A stretch of DNA of 64,000 nt from an uncultured Rhodocyclaceae bacterium (GTDB taxonomy: Bacteria; Pseudomonadota; Gammaproteobacteria; Burkholderiales; Rhodocyclaceae): contig CAKQRL010000010.1 in NCBI GenBank assembly GCA_934271525.1, forward strand, positions 1 to 64,000, in the 5' to 3' direction. The notes beneath the pieces were generated by a model that did not search any database, had not been told where the DNA came from, and saw only the letters and a program-made list of their open reading frames with translations. The translations under genes and the position numbers were made by a program. Below, piece by piece: positions 49,262 through 56,763 of the stretch (positions are counted from its first letter, which is position 1; each line of letters opens with the position of its first letter).

Positions 49262-49264
49262 ACC
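49249..49264 (-). repeat. ccgtgg element supplying the dnaJ-like stop
   Basis: AAAAATCCACGGTAAACCG reads K-N-P-R-stop at the end of the DnaJ-like gene. Confidence 0.65.
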
Positions 49265-49290
49265 GCTATTTTTTTGAAAGGATTAAAAAA

Positions 49291-50439
49291 GTGGCACGAT
49301 TTATGCAGAGAGAGAGAGAGAGAGAGGGAAGGGCTTTGAAAGCCATTCCTTACACACGCCCATCCATCACCGAAAAAGAAGTGGCTTATGCCAATGATGC
49401 CGCTGCCAATGGTTGGGGCGCCCATTGTTACGATTACATTCAACGTTTTGAATCGGCATTTGCGGCGCATTTGGGCGTGCGGCACGTGGTTGCCACATCA
49501 TCTTGCACGGGCGCACTAACGCTTGGATTGGCGGCTTTGGGCATTCAAACGGGAGATGAAATCATCATTCCCGACACCACGTGGATTGCCAGCGTTGCTC
49601 CGATTGTGCAACTTGGCGCCGTGCCTGTGTTTGTGGATATTGACGAAAAAACGTGGTGCATTGACCCTTCAAAAATAGAATCCGCCATCACGCCCAAAAC
49701 CCGTGCCATTTTGGCTGTGCATTTGTATGGCAATGTGTGCGCATTAGACGAACTTTTAAAAATCGCCAAGCGCCACCATCTTTTTTTAATTGAAGATGCG
49801 GCAGAAGCGCTGGGTTCTTCTTTTAATGGCAAACCTTGTGGCGCATTGGGCACGTTTTCTACGTTTTCTTTTCACGGCACAAAAACAATCACAACAGGCG
49901 AAGGCGGGCTTTTTGCCACCAACGATTCCGCTTTGTATGAAAAGGTTTTAACCTTATCCAACCACGGCAGGGCGCGCGATGTGGTAGAACAATTTTATCC
50001 CGTGATGATTGGTTACAAATTCAAAATGGCCAATATCAATGCTGCCATTGGCTTGGCGCAGTTGGAGCGCTGTGATGAATTGTTTTTGCGAAAACGAGAA
50101 ATTTTGCATTTTTATAAAAACGCCCTTTTAAAATTTTCAGGCATTACGCTAAACGATGAACGATGCGGCACCATCAACGGCGCTTGGATGCCAAGCGTGG
50201 TTTTTGATGAATCGCTAAAAATCACACAAGCGATGATTTTGTCGGTATTCCAAAAAGAAAATATTGATGCGCGCGTTTTTTTCCGCCCGTTGTCAAGCTT
50301 GCCAATGTTTGCCGATTGCCCGCAAAACATTGTGGCGCATAGCATTTTTAAGCGCGCCATCAATTTGCCAAGTTTTCACGATATGACGGATGACGACCAA
50401 AATCGCGTTGTTGGCGTTATTGCAGGGTTATTAAAATGA
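49291..50439 (+). CDS. DegT/DnrJ/EryC1-type sugar aminotransferase with (AG)10 tract
   Basis: This 382-aa PLP enzyme adds an amino group to nucleotide-linked keto sugars. PLP-binding features are SCTGALTLGLAALGI, LIEDAAEALGSSF and the catalytic Lys in FSFHGTKTITTGEGG. The GTG at 49291 has AAAGGA eight bases upstream; an ATG at 49303 is also in frame. Codons 6-12 are an uninterrupted AG dinucleotide tract (49307-49326) giving an RERERE run absent from the family, so gain or loss of a unit would shift the frame. The present length is in frame. It overlaps the acyltransferase gene by four bases. Confidence 0.87.
   Translation: MARFMQREREREGRALKAIPYTRPSITEKEVAYANDAAANGWGAHCYDYIQRFESAFAAHLGVRHVVATSSCTGALTLGLAALGIQTGDEIIIPDTTWIASVAPIVQLGAVPVFVDIDEKTWCIDPSKIESAITPKTRAILAVHLYGNVCALDELLKIAKRHHLFLIEDAAEALGSSFNGKPCGALGTFSTFSFHGTKTITTGEGGLFATNDSALYEKVLTLSNHGRARDVVEQFYPVMIGYKFKMANINAAIGLAQLERCDELFLRKREILHFYKNALLKFSGITLNDERCGTINGAWMPSVVFDESLKITQAMILSVFQKENIDARVFFRPLSSLPMFADCPQNIVAHSIFKRAINLPSFHDMTDDDQNRVVGVIAGLLK
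49307..49326 (+). repeat. (AG)10 dinucleotide tract, candidate phase-variation site
   Basis: Twenty bases of perfect AG repeat in the 5' coding end of the aminotransferase gene. No comparable tract was seen in any other gene of the window. Confidence 0.85.
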
Positions 50440-51068
50440 ATTTTGTATTTTGGGGCGGCACGGGGCAAGCCAAAGTATTGCGGGAAATTATTGATTCTCA
50501 AAAATTAGGGCGCATCATTGCCGTTTTTGACAACAATCCCCAAACCCCGCCGCCTTTTGTTGATGTGCCGATTTTTTACGGCATTGCCGCCTTTTATGAT
50601 TTTTTAAAAAACGCCCCAAAACCGCTTGCAGGCGTTGCCGCCATTGGCGGCGCACGTGGTGCCGACCGATTGCATTATTTGAATTTATTTAAAGAAAACA
50701 ATTTGGCAACGCCCAATTTGGTGCATCGCACGGCAACGCTTTTAACAACAATTCCTAAAAATCTTGGCATACAAATTTTGGCGAATGTAACGCTCGGTGT
50801 GCATTGCCAACTCGGGCGCGGCGTGATTTTGAATTCCTGCGCCAATGTGGAACACGAATGCACGCTTGCTGATGGCGTGCATATTGCGCCTTCTGCAACA
50901 CTTTTGGGCGTGGTAAATGTTGGCGAAAATGCTTTTGTTGGTGCCAATGCAACAATTTTGCCGTTTTTGAATATCGGCAAAAATGCCACCATTGGCGCAG
51001 GTTCCGTTGTTCTGAAAAACGTTGCTGATTTTGCCAAAATCGCAGGCAATCCTGCCAAAGCAATCTAA
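50436..51068 (+). CDS. NeuD/PglD-family sugar O/N-acyltransferase
   Basis: This 210-aa protein has an N-terminal Rossmann-like PglD domain (FVFWGGTGQAKVLREII) and a left-handed beta helix of hexapeptide repeats in the C-terminal half (VTLGVHCQLGRGVILNSCAN, VGENAFVGANATILPFL). Members acetylate amino sugars made by a DegT-type aminotransferase, as in the PglE-PglD pair that makes diacetylated bacillosamine in Neisseria and Campylobacter. The four-base overlap with the aminotransferase supports that pairing and coupled phase variation. Confidence 0.85.
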   Translation: MNFVFWGGTGQAKVLREIIDSQKLGRIIAVFDNNPQTPPPFVDVPIFYGIAAFYDFLKNAPKPLAGVAAIGGARGADRLHYLNLFKENNLATPNLVHRTATLLTTIPKNLGIQILANVTLGVHCQLGRGVILNSCANVEHECTLADGVHIAPSATLLGVVNVGENAFVGANATILPFLNIGKNATIGAGSVVLKNVADFAKIAGNPAKAI

Positions 51069-51127
51069 AAATCCACGGTCAACAGAATATTTTTTTCAAA
51101 AAAATAAAGCGTTGACCGTGGATTTTC
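51066..51127. terminator. Inverted ccgtgg element between convergent genes
   Basis: TCCACGGTCAACAG faces GCGTTGACCGTGGATTTT after the acyltransferase gene; nearly identical to the element at 10180. Confidence 0.78.
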
Positions 51128-51128
51128 A

Positions 51129-52569
51129 TCATTGGGCGATAAAACGTTTCACGCCGAAATAGCGGGCAAGTGTTTGGTTATAGAATTCTTGTGAGTCGCT
51201 CGTTGGAATTGTCCAATCTTCATAGTTTTTCCAATAGGATTCAAAAGTGCGTTTATCAACAACCACTTCTTCGCGCCCCATTGCCTTTTGTGCGGCGATG
51301 GATGATGCCATTTTTTCCCATTTGATGCGCATATCGCAACAGGCTTCTAATGCAAAAAGCGCATAGAAAAACGTTATCAAAAGCACAAGATTCGCCGCCA
51401 TTTTTTTTGTTTTAAGCGTAAAAAAGTTGGAGGCGATTTGTAATGCCACGCAAAATTCTGCCAACTGGATGATTCGCCAATGCATGCGGGCGCGCTCGGG
51501 AATGTGCATAATTTGAATGTTGATGGCAACTGCCAAAAAATGCAGGGCAAAAAGCGCTGCCAAAATAAAAAATAGTTTGTTTTGGCATCGCACGGCGCAA
51601 CAAATGCAAAGCAAAATCAAAAGCGGCAAAATTAAAACAGGCAGTTTGAAACACACGCCGATTAAAACAATGCTGATAATCAAAAAGCGGCGACTACCAA
51701 CACCACTGCATCCCACGGCAATAAAAAAAGCAAGCGTTGGAATGATGCGCATGCTGATGTGTAAAGCGATTGAAAACGCTCTAAAAAATCCAAAAATGGC
51801 AGGGCGAATAATTCACGGATGGTGAAATAACCGTGCAGCAAATCCCCCCGTGCGAAAAACTGACAAACTCGCGCGCTCACTGTGCCCGGGATTAAAATAC
51901 AAAATCAAAAAACCGATGAAAAATCCCACAAAACCGATGAAAAACCACAAAGTAATTTGATTTTTTGGATTTTGGCGTAAATAAAAAAAGCAAAAACAAC
52001 AATAAGAAAAAGAATTGCAAATTCAGACATCCACCCCGCAAAAACGCCAAGCACAAACAAAAACGCAGGATTTTTTAAAATCTGGGAGGGTTGGACGATG
52101 CGTGATTATTCAACAACATCAAAGTGCGGTAAGGCAAAAACCACAAGAGCATTAAAACAAAAGCCCACAAATAATTGGTGCTGCCAGCTGCCCAAAAGAA
52201 TACTGCGCCAAAACCTTTGGTGGCAAGAAACCACAACAAAAAAAGCGCCAAAAATGCGGCATCCGCGCGGCAAAAACGTGGTGTGCGGTTAAAAAATACA
52301 ACGAATAACAAATAAAAAAATGCCGTGCCAAAAGCGGCGTTGATAAACGCCCACCACGGTGTGTGCGCCAAAGCTGCCACAAAACCCACGCGCAACAATT
52401 CGCCCAAGCGGCCGTTCCAGTGAAAATAAGAATGCTCTGCGGCATTCAATCCGCCCACACCAAAGCCCAAATCATCGCTTTGCGCAGGAAATAGAGCGTT
52501 TAAAACAAAAAAGAAGAGAAAAAAATCAACAAAAAACGTTTTTCCACGGTAAACCCAAAAAAATTTCAA
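51129..52569 (-). pseudogene. DUF6056-like polytopic membrane protein, decayed
   Basis: The 5' part (52569-52075) encodes HSYFHWNGRLGELLRVG, TPWWAFINAAFGTAFFYLLF and FFWAAGSTNYLWAFVLMLLW, the landmarks of DUF6056 membrane proteins, which resemble GT-C glycosyltransferases. The sequence then continues in other frames: LKNPAFLFVLGVFAGWMSEF near 52040, WFFIGFVGFFIGFLILYFNP near 51930, GYFTIRELFALPFLDFLERF near 51820, and the C-terminal part from 51752. At least four frame changes are needed, so it cannot make a full protein. It lies beside the surface-sugar genes, perhaps once part of the same locus. Confidence 0.8.
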
Positions 52570-52594
52570 AAAAAATTTGCGTCTACCGTGGATT
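52538..52594. terminator. Inverted ccgtgg element at the end of holA
   Basis: TTTCCACGGTAAACCC faces GCGTCTACCGTGGATT; the right arm, with a TCTACC variant, supplies the holA stop TAG. Confidence 0.7.
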
Positions 52595-53605
52595 CTCGGC
52601 TTGCCGTGCGCCGTTTAAAAGCAGCGCAATGTTGAGCAGATTTTCCAAAAAAGACGCGTTGGATTTGGCAGCGCCTTTGATAACGCAATCCAAATGTTGT
52701 GTGGCAACAAGGGCGGCTTCAATGGCGGGGCGTTTGAATTTGCCAACTGCCGTTTTAATTTGCGCTTGCCGCAAGCCCCACAAACCCGCATTTTTAAAGG
52801 CGAGCGCTTGCGGCACATTGGCATCCATTTGGCTTCTAACGGCAAAGAGTGCGCGCAATTCTTCGGCAATTCCCCACAAAATCAACACATTCGCTTCGCC
52901 TTCTTCAATTAAAGATTGCGCAACTTTGGCAAATTTGGCGAGATTGCCGTTCAACAAGGCTTCCCGCAAATGCGCAACGCTATATCGCGCCACGTTCAAA
53001 ATGGCATCTTGCACTTCTTCAAAAGTAAGTTCCCGTGCGGGGTAGAGCAAAGCTAGTTTTTGGATTTCTTGATGCGCGGCAAGCAAATTGCCTTCCACGC
53101 GCTCGGCAATAAAATCCAAGGCTTCTTTGGGTGCGCTTTGTTTTTGGCGTTTCAAGCGCATTGCAATCCAGCCTGAAAGTTGTGAAAAAGGCGGTGCATC
53201 AACCTTAATAACCACGGCTTTTTGGGTTAATTCGGTAAACCAAGCCGATTTTTCATCCTTCCAATCCAACTCTGCCAAATAGATTAAAAGTAAAACGTCT
53301 GGGTGATTTTTTGCCAAATAATTTTTTAAGGCGGGCGTGCCGTCTCTGCCCATTTTGCCGCCCGGGGCGCGCAAATCAATCAATGTTTTGGGCGAAAAAA
53401 GGGAGGTGTTTTCTGCCGCGTCTATCAAACTTTGCCACTGAAAACCAACGCCCACTTCCAAAATTTTGCGCTCGGAAAAACCCGCATTTTTGGCTTTTAA
53501 ACGAATGGTGTCGGTGGCTTCCAAGGTTAAAAGCGGGTCGTTGCCATAAACTGCATAAACGGGGTAAAGCGGGGATTTTTCAATTTGTTCGGCGCGTAAA
53601 AACAT
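52583..53605 (-). CDS. holA: DNA polymerase III subunit delta
   Basis: This clamp-loader delta subunit has 340 aa. The N-terminal AAA+-like domain has YAVYGNDPLLTLEATDTIR, and the middle shows SGWIAMRLKRQ and the AERVEGNLLAAHQEIQKLALLY signature (helix that contacts the sliding clamp partners). The C-terminal helical domain is present. The gene abuts lptE (one shared base), the usual order. The protein ends ENPR with the stop from a ccgtgg element. Confidence 0.92.
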   Translation of the reverse strand: MFLRAEQIEKSPLYPVYAVYGNDPLLTLEATDTIRLKAKNAGFSERKILEVGVGFQWQSLIDAAENTSLFSPKTLIDLRAPGGKMGRDGTPALKNYLAKNHPDVLLLIYLAELDWKDEKSAWFTELTQKAVVIKVDAPPFSQLSGWIAMRLKRQKQSAPKEALDFIAERVEGNLLAAHQEIQKLALLYPARELTFEEVQDAILNVARYSVAHLREALLNGNLAKFAKVAQSLIEEGEANVLILWGIAEELRALFAVRSQMDANVPQALAFKNAGLWGLRQAQIKTAVGKFKRPAIEAALVATQHLDCVIKGAAKSNASFLENLLNIALLLNGARQAENPR

Positions 53606-54111
53606 TATTCTTCCACGGGCGCAGTAGGTTGTGTTAAAGACAACTGCCGCAAAATTTGGTTAGACAAATCTTGATACATATCGCGCCACAAAATCGCTTC
53701 TTCGGATTCTTTGGCGAGCAAGGTGTCATCGCTGTGGCTGATGTCGCGCGTTAAGGTAATTTCGTGCGATGGCACAATGACTTGCCCTGCTTGGTTTTTA
53801 ACTTGAAAGGCGTAATCCACTTCCAAGCGATATTCTTTCACGCGTCCTTGGCTATCCAAACTGAGGATATTTTTTTGTCGTTCATTTTTGATTTGCGTAA
53901 AAATGGCTTGTGCCGATTCATGGTTATGCACAATTTCGGTGGTGCCAAGGGATTGGATATAACGCGTTAGCCACAAATACAACTCCGAGTTCGGATCCAA
54001 ATCAATAAGAATGCTTTGATAAGGCAAGGCACTCAATTCAGAACCACGCAACTGAAAGCCACAGGCAACAAGCACAAAAGCAGCAAAAAAAGCACAAAAA
54101 ACGGATTTCAT
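53605..54111 (-). CDS. lptE: LPS-assembly lipoprotein LptE
   Basis: This 168-aa outer-membrane lipoprotein plugs the LptD barrel. The signal peptide ends at the lipobox LVAC (FAAFVLVACGFQLRG), and the FQLRG motif after the cysteine is typical. The ATG at 54111 was chosen for this lipoprotein signal; the longer open frame runs into spacer. leuS, often upstream, is not present. Confidence 0.9.
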   Translation of the reverse strand: MKSVFCAFFAAFVLVACGFQLRGSELSALPYQSILIDLDPNSELYLWLTRYIQSLGTTEIVHNHESAQAIFTQIKNERQKNILSLDSQGRVKEYRLEVDYAFQVKNQAGQVIVPSHEITLTRDISHSDDTLLAKESEEAILWRDMYQDLSNQILRQLSLTQPTAPVEE

Positions 54112-54166
54112 TGTTGGGTAGAAAGACAAAAAACAGCCATAGTTTAAAGCAAAACGAGAATACTCT

Positions 54167-54225
54167 GAAAATCCACGGTCAACGCAATAATTTTTCAAAA
54201 AAACAAAGCGTTTACCGTGGAAAAG
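54167..54225. repeat. Inverted ccgtgg element in a divergent promoter region
   Basis: AAATCCACGGTCAACGC faces GCGTTTACCGTGGAAAA between the divergent lptE and sppA genes. A terminator is not expected there, so this copy argues for another role. Confidence 0.72.
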
Positions 54226-54266
54226 TGTTAAAAAGCGTTTTTTTATCGTTATTCAAGTGGCAAACA

Positions 54267-55184
54267 ATGGAAAAAGAACAATTTTTGAATTTGCTCATCA
54301 ACGAATTTGTGGCAGAAAAACGCTCCAAACGCCGTTGGCGCGTGTTTCGTTGGGTGTTGATTTTGTTGTTGATTGTCGGAATCGTGGGCTTGGCTGTGCC
54401 TTCTTCCGATTCGTCCGTGACCGAATCGTCGCATGTGGCGCTTATCAAATTAAACGGTGAAATCAAAAACGATCAAAGTGCAAGCGCGGAAAATCTCATC
54501 AAAGCCTTCAACAACGCCTTTGCCTCGCCAAAAACAACTGGCATTATTTTGGAAGTCAATAGCCCGGGCGGCTCCCCCGTTCAAGCCGGCGCAGTGTTTG
54601 ATGAAATTATGCGTTTAAAACGCACAAATGCCGACAAGCGCGTGATTGCGGTAATTGAAGATGTTGGCGCATCAGGCGCTTATTACATTGCCGCGGCAGC
54701 CGATGAAATCTTTGTGCATCCTTCAAGTTTGGTCGGTTCCATCGGTGTCATCATGTCGCAATTCGGCTTGGATAAAGTGATTGAGAAATTGGGCATTGAG
54801 CAGCGCACAATTACCGCTGGCAAAAATAAAGCGTTTTTAGACCCCTTTTCGCCCGAAAACCCCGCGCAAAAAGCACACGCCGAACGTTTGGTTGCCAACA
54901 TTCATACGCATTTTAAAAATGCAGTAAAAGCCGGGCGCGGCGAACGTTTAAAAGAAAATGATGAGATTTTCTCCGGCTTGGTTTGGACGGGCGATGAAAG
55001 CATTGCCTTGGGTTTGGCGGATAAAATCGGGCAAGTGCGCGATGTGCAACGCACGGTTTTTAACGATGCGCCGCTTAAAGATTACACCGTTGAGACCGAT
55101 TTGGCTCAGCGCGTGATGAAGCATTTGGGCGTGCAATTTCGCACCGAAATGGCAGCGTTTTTAAAGGATTTGCAGATTTTCTGA
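54267..55184 (+). CDS. sppA: Signal peptide peptidase SppA
   Basis: This 305-aa inner-membrane serine protease degrades cleaved signal peptides. It has one membrane anchor (residues ~28-45, VLILLLIVGIVGLAV), the ILEVNSPGGSP segment, and the nucleophile Ser in VGASGAYYIAAAADEI. It is the short single-domain form. The ATG at 54267 fits the family; an upstream open frame is spacer. The end overlaps the convergent L,D-transpeptidase gene by 24 bp. Confidence 0.9.
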   Translation: MEKEQFLNLLINEFVAEKRSKRRWRVFRWVLILLLIVGIVGLAVPSSDSSVTESSHVALIKLNGEIKNDQSASAENLIKAFNNAFASPKTTGIILEVNSPGGSPVQAGAVFDEIMRLKRTNADKRVIAVIEDVGASGAYYIAAAADEIFVHPSSLVGSIGVIMSQFGLDKVIEKLGIEQRTITAGKNKAFLDPFSPENPAQKAHAERLVANIHTHFKNAVKAGRGERLKENDEIFSGLVWTGDESIALGLADKIGQVRDVQRTVFNDAPLKDYTVETDLAQRVMKHLGVQFRTEMAAFLKDLQIF

Positions 55185-55655
55185 AATAAAAACGGGGGCG
55201 CCGACATCAACCTTTTCAAAAAGCGCAATCACATCCGCATTTTTCATGCGAATGCAACCGTGCGATGCGGCAACGCCAAAAGGCGAATCATCTGGCGCGC
55301 CGTGGATATAAATATAGCGGGAAAAAGTATCAACAACCCCTAAGCGATTTTTGCCAATATCCATGCCGCAAAGCCACAAAATGCGGCTTAAAATCCAGTC
55401 GCGCTTGGGGTTTTCTTGTGAAAGTTTGTCGTTATATATTTCGCCCGTAAACCGACGCCCCACAAAAACCGCCCCTTCGGGCGCATTGCTGCCGATTTTG
55501 GCGCGTATAAAATGGCGGCCGCGCGGGGTTTTTTCGCTGCCTTTGATTTCGCCTGCGCCATTTTTGGCGGTGGAAATCGTAAAACGTTCAATAACTCTTT
55601 GATTTTCAAACAAAAAAAGGCGTTGCGTGGCGATGCAAATACGGATTTCTTTCAT
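55161..55655 (-). CDS. L,D-transpeptidase (YkuD domain)
   Basis: This 164-aa protein has a YkuD catalytic domain with YIYIHGAPDDSPFG and the catalytic SHGCIRM (Cys and His). No clear signal peptide is present: it starts MKEIRICIATQRLFLFENQR, directly with the domain, as in short YnhG/ErfK-like proteins. The role is peptidoglycan cross-linking or linkage to lipoproteins if exported; the export route is unclear. It overlaps tadA by four bases. Confidence 0.85.
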   Translation of the reverse strand: MKEIRICIATQRLFLFENQRVIERFTISTAKNGAGEIKGSEKTPRGRHFIRAKIGSNAPEGAVFVGRRFTGEIYNDKLSQENPKRDWILSRILWLCGMDIGKNRLGVVDTFSRYIYIHGAPDDSPFGVAASHGCIRMKNADVIALFEKVDVGAPVFISENLQIL

Positions 55656-56221
55656 TTTTTGCCGCGTCTGGCTTTAAAAAAATTGCGTAATAATTTAACG
55701 CTTTTGTCTTCCAACAACCCGCCTGCAATTGTGGCGTGGTGGTTGAGTTGTGGGTTGTCAAACAAATTCACCGTGCTGCCCGCCACACCGCTTTTAAAAT
55801 CAAAAGCGCCAAAAATAATGCGTTTTAAGCGTGCTTGAAAAATAGCGCCAGCGCACATTGCACAAGGCTCAAGTGTTACATAAAGCTCGCATTCGGGCAG
55901 GCGATAATTTTGCAAATGCCTTGCGGCATCGCGCAAAGCCATAACTTCCGCATGTGCCGTGGGGTCGCTTTGCGACAACGATGAATTAAAGCCGCGCCCC
56001 ACGACCACGCCATTTTGCACAACCACCGCGCCCACGGGCACTTCACCCAAAATGAGCGCACCTTCGGCTTGAACAAGCGCTTCGTTCATCCAATGTTCGT
56101 CCATCGGCGAAAAAGCACCAATTTTAACGGGCGCAAAGTCAATGATGGCTTCGGAGACCACAATTTCTTCGTAATGCCCGCCGCATGCGGCAATGGCGCG
56201 CAACCACTCTTCGGTATTCAC
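55652..56221 (-). CDS. tadA: tRNA adenosine(34) deaminase TadA
   Basis: This zinc deaminase makes inosine at the tRNA-Arg wobble position. The catalytic zinc/proton-shuttle motif is DPTAHAEVMALRDAA, and the second is TLEPCAMCAGAI. The canonical TadA begins at MDEHWMNEALVQAEGA (ATG at 56104). Upstream, the frame stays open for about 39 codons of coding-like sequence (EEWLRAIAACGGHYEEIVV...) to a GTG at 56221, so an extended N-terminus is possible. Neither start has a clear ribosome site. Further upstream the frame enters the ssrA terminator and cannot be real. Confidence 0.9.
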   Translation of the reverse strand: MNTEEWLRAIAACGGHYEEIVVSEAIIDFAPVKIGAFSPMDEHWMNEALVQAEGALILGEVPVGAVVVQNGVVVGRGFNSSLSQSDPTAHAEVMALRDAARHLQNYRLPECELYVTLEPCAMCAGAIFQARLKRIIFGAFDFKSGVAGSTVNLFDNPQLNHHATIAGGLLEDKSVKLLRNFFKARRGKK

Positions 56222-56274
56222 GTTTTTTTGTTTAATTAAAAAAGCGTTATTTTTGCACAATCTTAAAAATAACA

Positions 56275-56294
56275 CGCGGGGCAAAAGCCCCGCG
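56275..56294 (-). terminator. Intrinsic terminator of ssrA
   Basis: An 8-bp G+C stem, CGCGGGGC with GCCCCGCG, has an AAAA loop and is followed on the minus strand by TGTTATTTTT. Confidence 0.9.
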
Positions 56295-56672
56295 CGGCGC
56301 ATTTGGGTAACAAGGCAGCGACCACCCCGGCACTACGAACCGCGACTAGGCGGCGAGTGCGTAACGCTCGTCGTTGGCGTTTATTGAATTTGCTAGGATT
56401 ACGTCCTTCGCCTTTCGCGTTGCCGGCTCAGCTTTATGCGCCCTGTCGAAGCCAGTGCATCCCCATCAAAAAAACGCTTTTCTGCATTTTTTCCGCTTTT
56501 TTTGCCGAAGAGATTTTTGAAGACTCGGCAAAAATAATATTGCGGGCGAAGGGTTGAAACGTTTTTTTGGTGGAGATGAGGGGAATCGAACCCCTGTCCA
56601 AAACGCCGCCACTTTGCAGGAATAACAACGATTTGTGCATTGTGCGCAATTTTTACGCCCGCCGCAAGAAAT
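56275..56672 (-). ncRNA. ssrA: tmRNA, circularly permuted (two-piece) form
   Basis: Transcribed leftwards, the acceptor half comes first: it has the T arm AGGGGTTCGATTCCCCT and ends CATCTCCACCA at 56568. After about 103 nt of intervening sequence comes the normal 5' end, GGGGATGCACTGGCTTCGAC, starting at 56464. Its first seven bases pair with the acceptor CATCTCC. The tag frame at 56378-56346, preceded by AATAAAC, encodes ANDERYALAA then TAG. The order acceptor-then-tag proves permutation; processing should remove the intervening loop and leave two RNAs. tmRNA with SmpB rescues stalled ribosomes. The outer 5' end is estimated. Confidence 0.93.
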
Positions 56673-56689
56673 TTTGAAAAAAATTACAA

Positions 56690-56704
56690 GTTCACCGTGG
56701 ATTG
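56690..56704 (+). repeat. Single ccgtgg element
   Basis: AAGTTCACCGTGGATTG lies between the divergent ssrA and GT-C gene, close to both promoters. Confidence 0.55.
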
Positions 56705-56711
56705 TTGCATT

Positions 56712-56738
56712 TTGGCATTGTTTTTTTAAGTGTATAAT
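56712..56738 (+). promoter_or_regulatory. Promoter of the second GT-C gene, overlapping the ssrA promoter
   Basis: TTGGCA (56712-56717) and a perfect TATAAT (56733-56738) lie 15 bp apart and 26 bp before an ATG. On the minus strand TTGTTA...TTATAC overlaps the same place and could drive ssrA. This placement makes the GTG at 56730 an unlikely start codon. Confidence 0.5.
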
Positions 56739-56763
56739 GCGTTTTTTTATTTAACAAAAAACA

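Noticed and set aside
49303..49330. Treating the RERERE run as a functional basic/acidic domain
   Set aside because: It is the direct translation of an AG dinucleotide tract and has no counterpart in the family.
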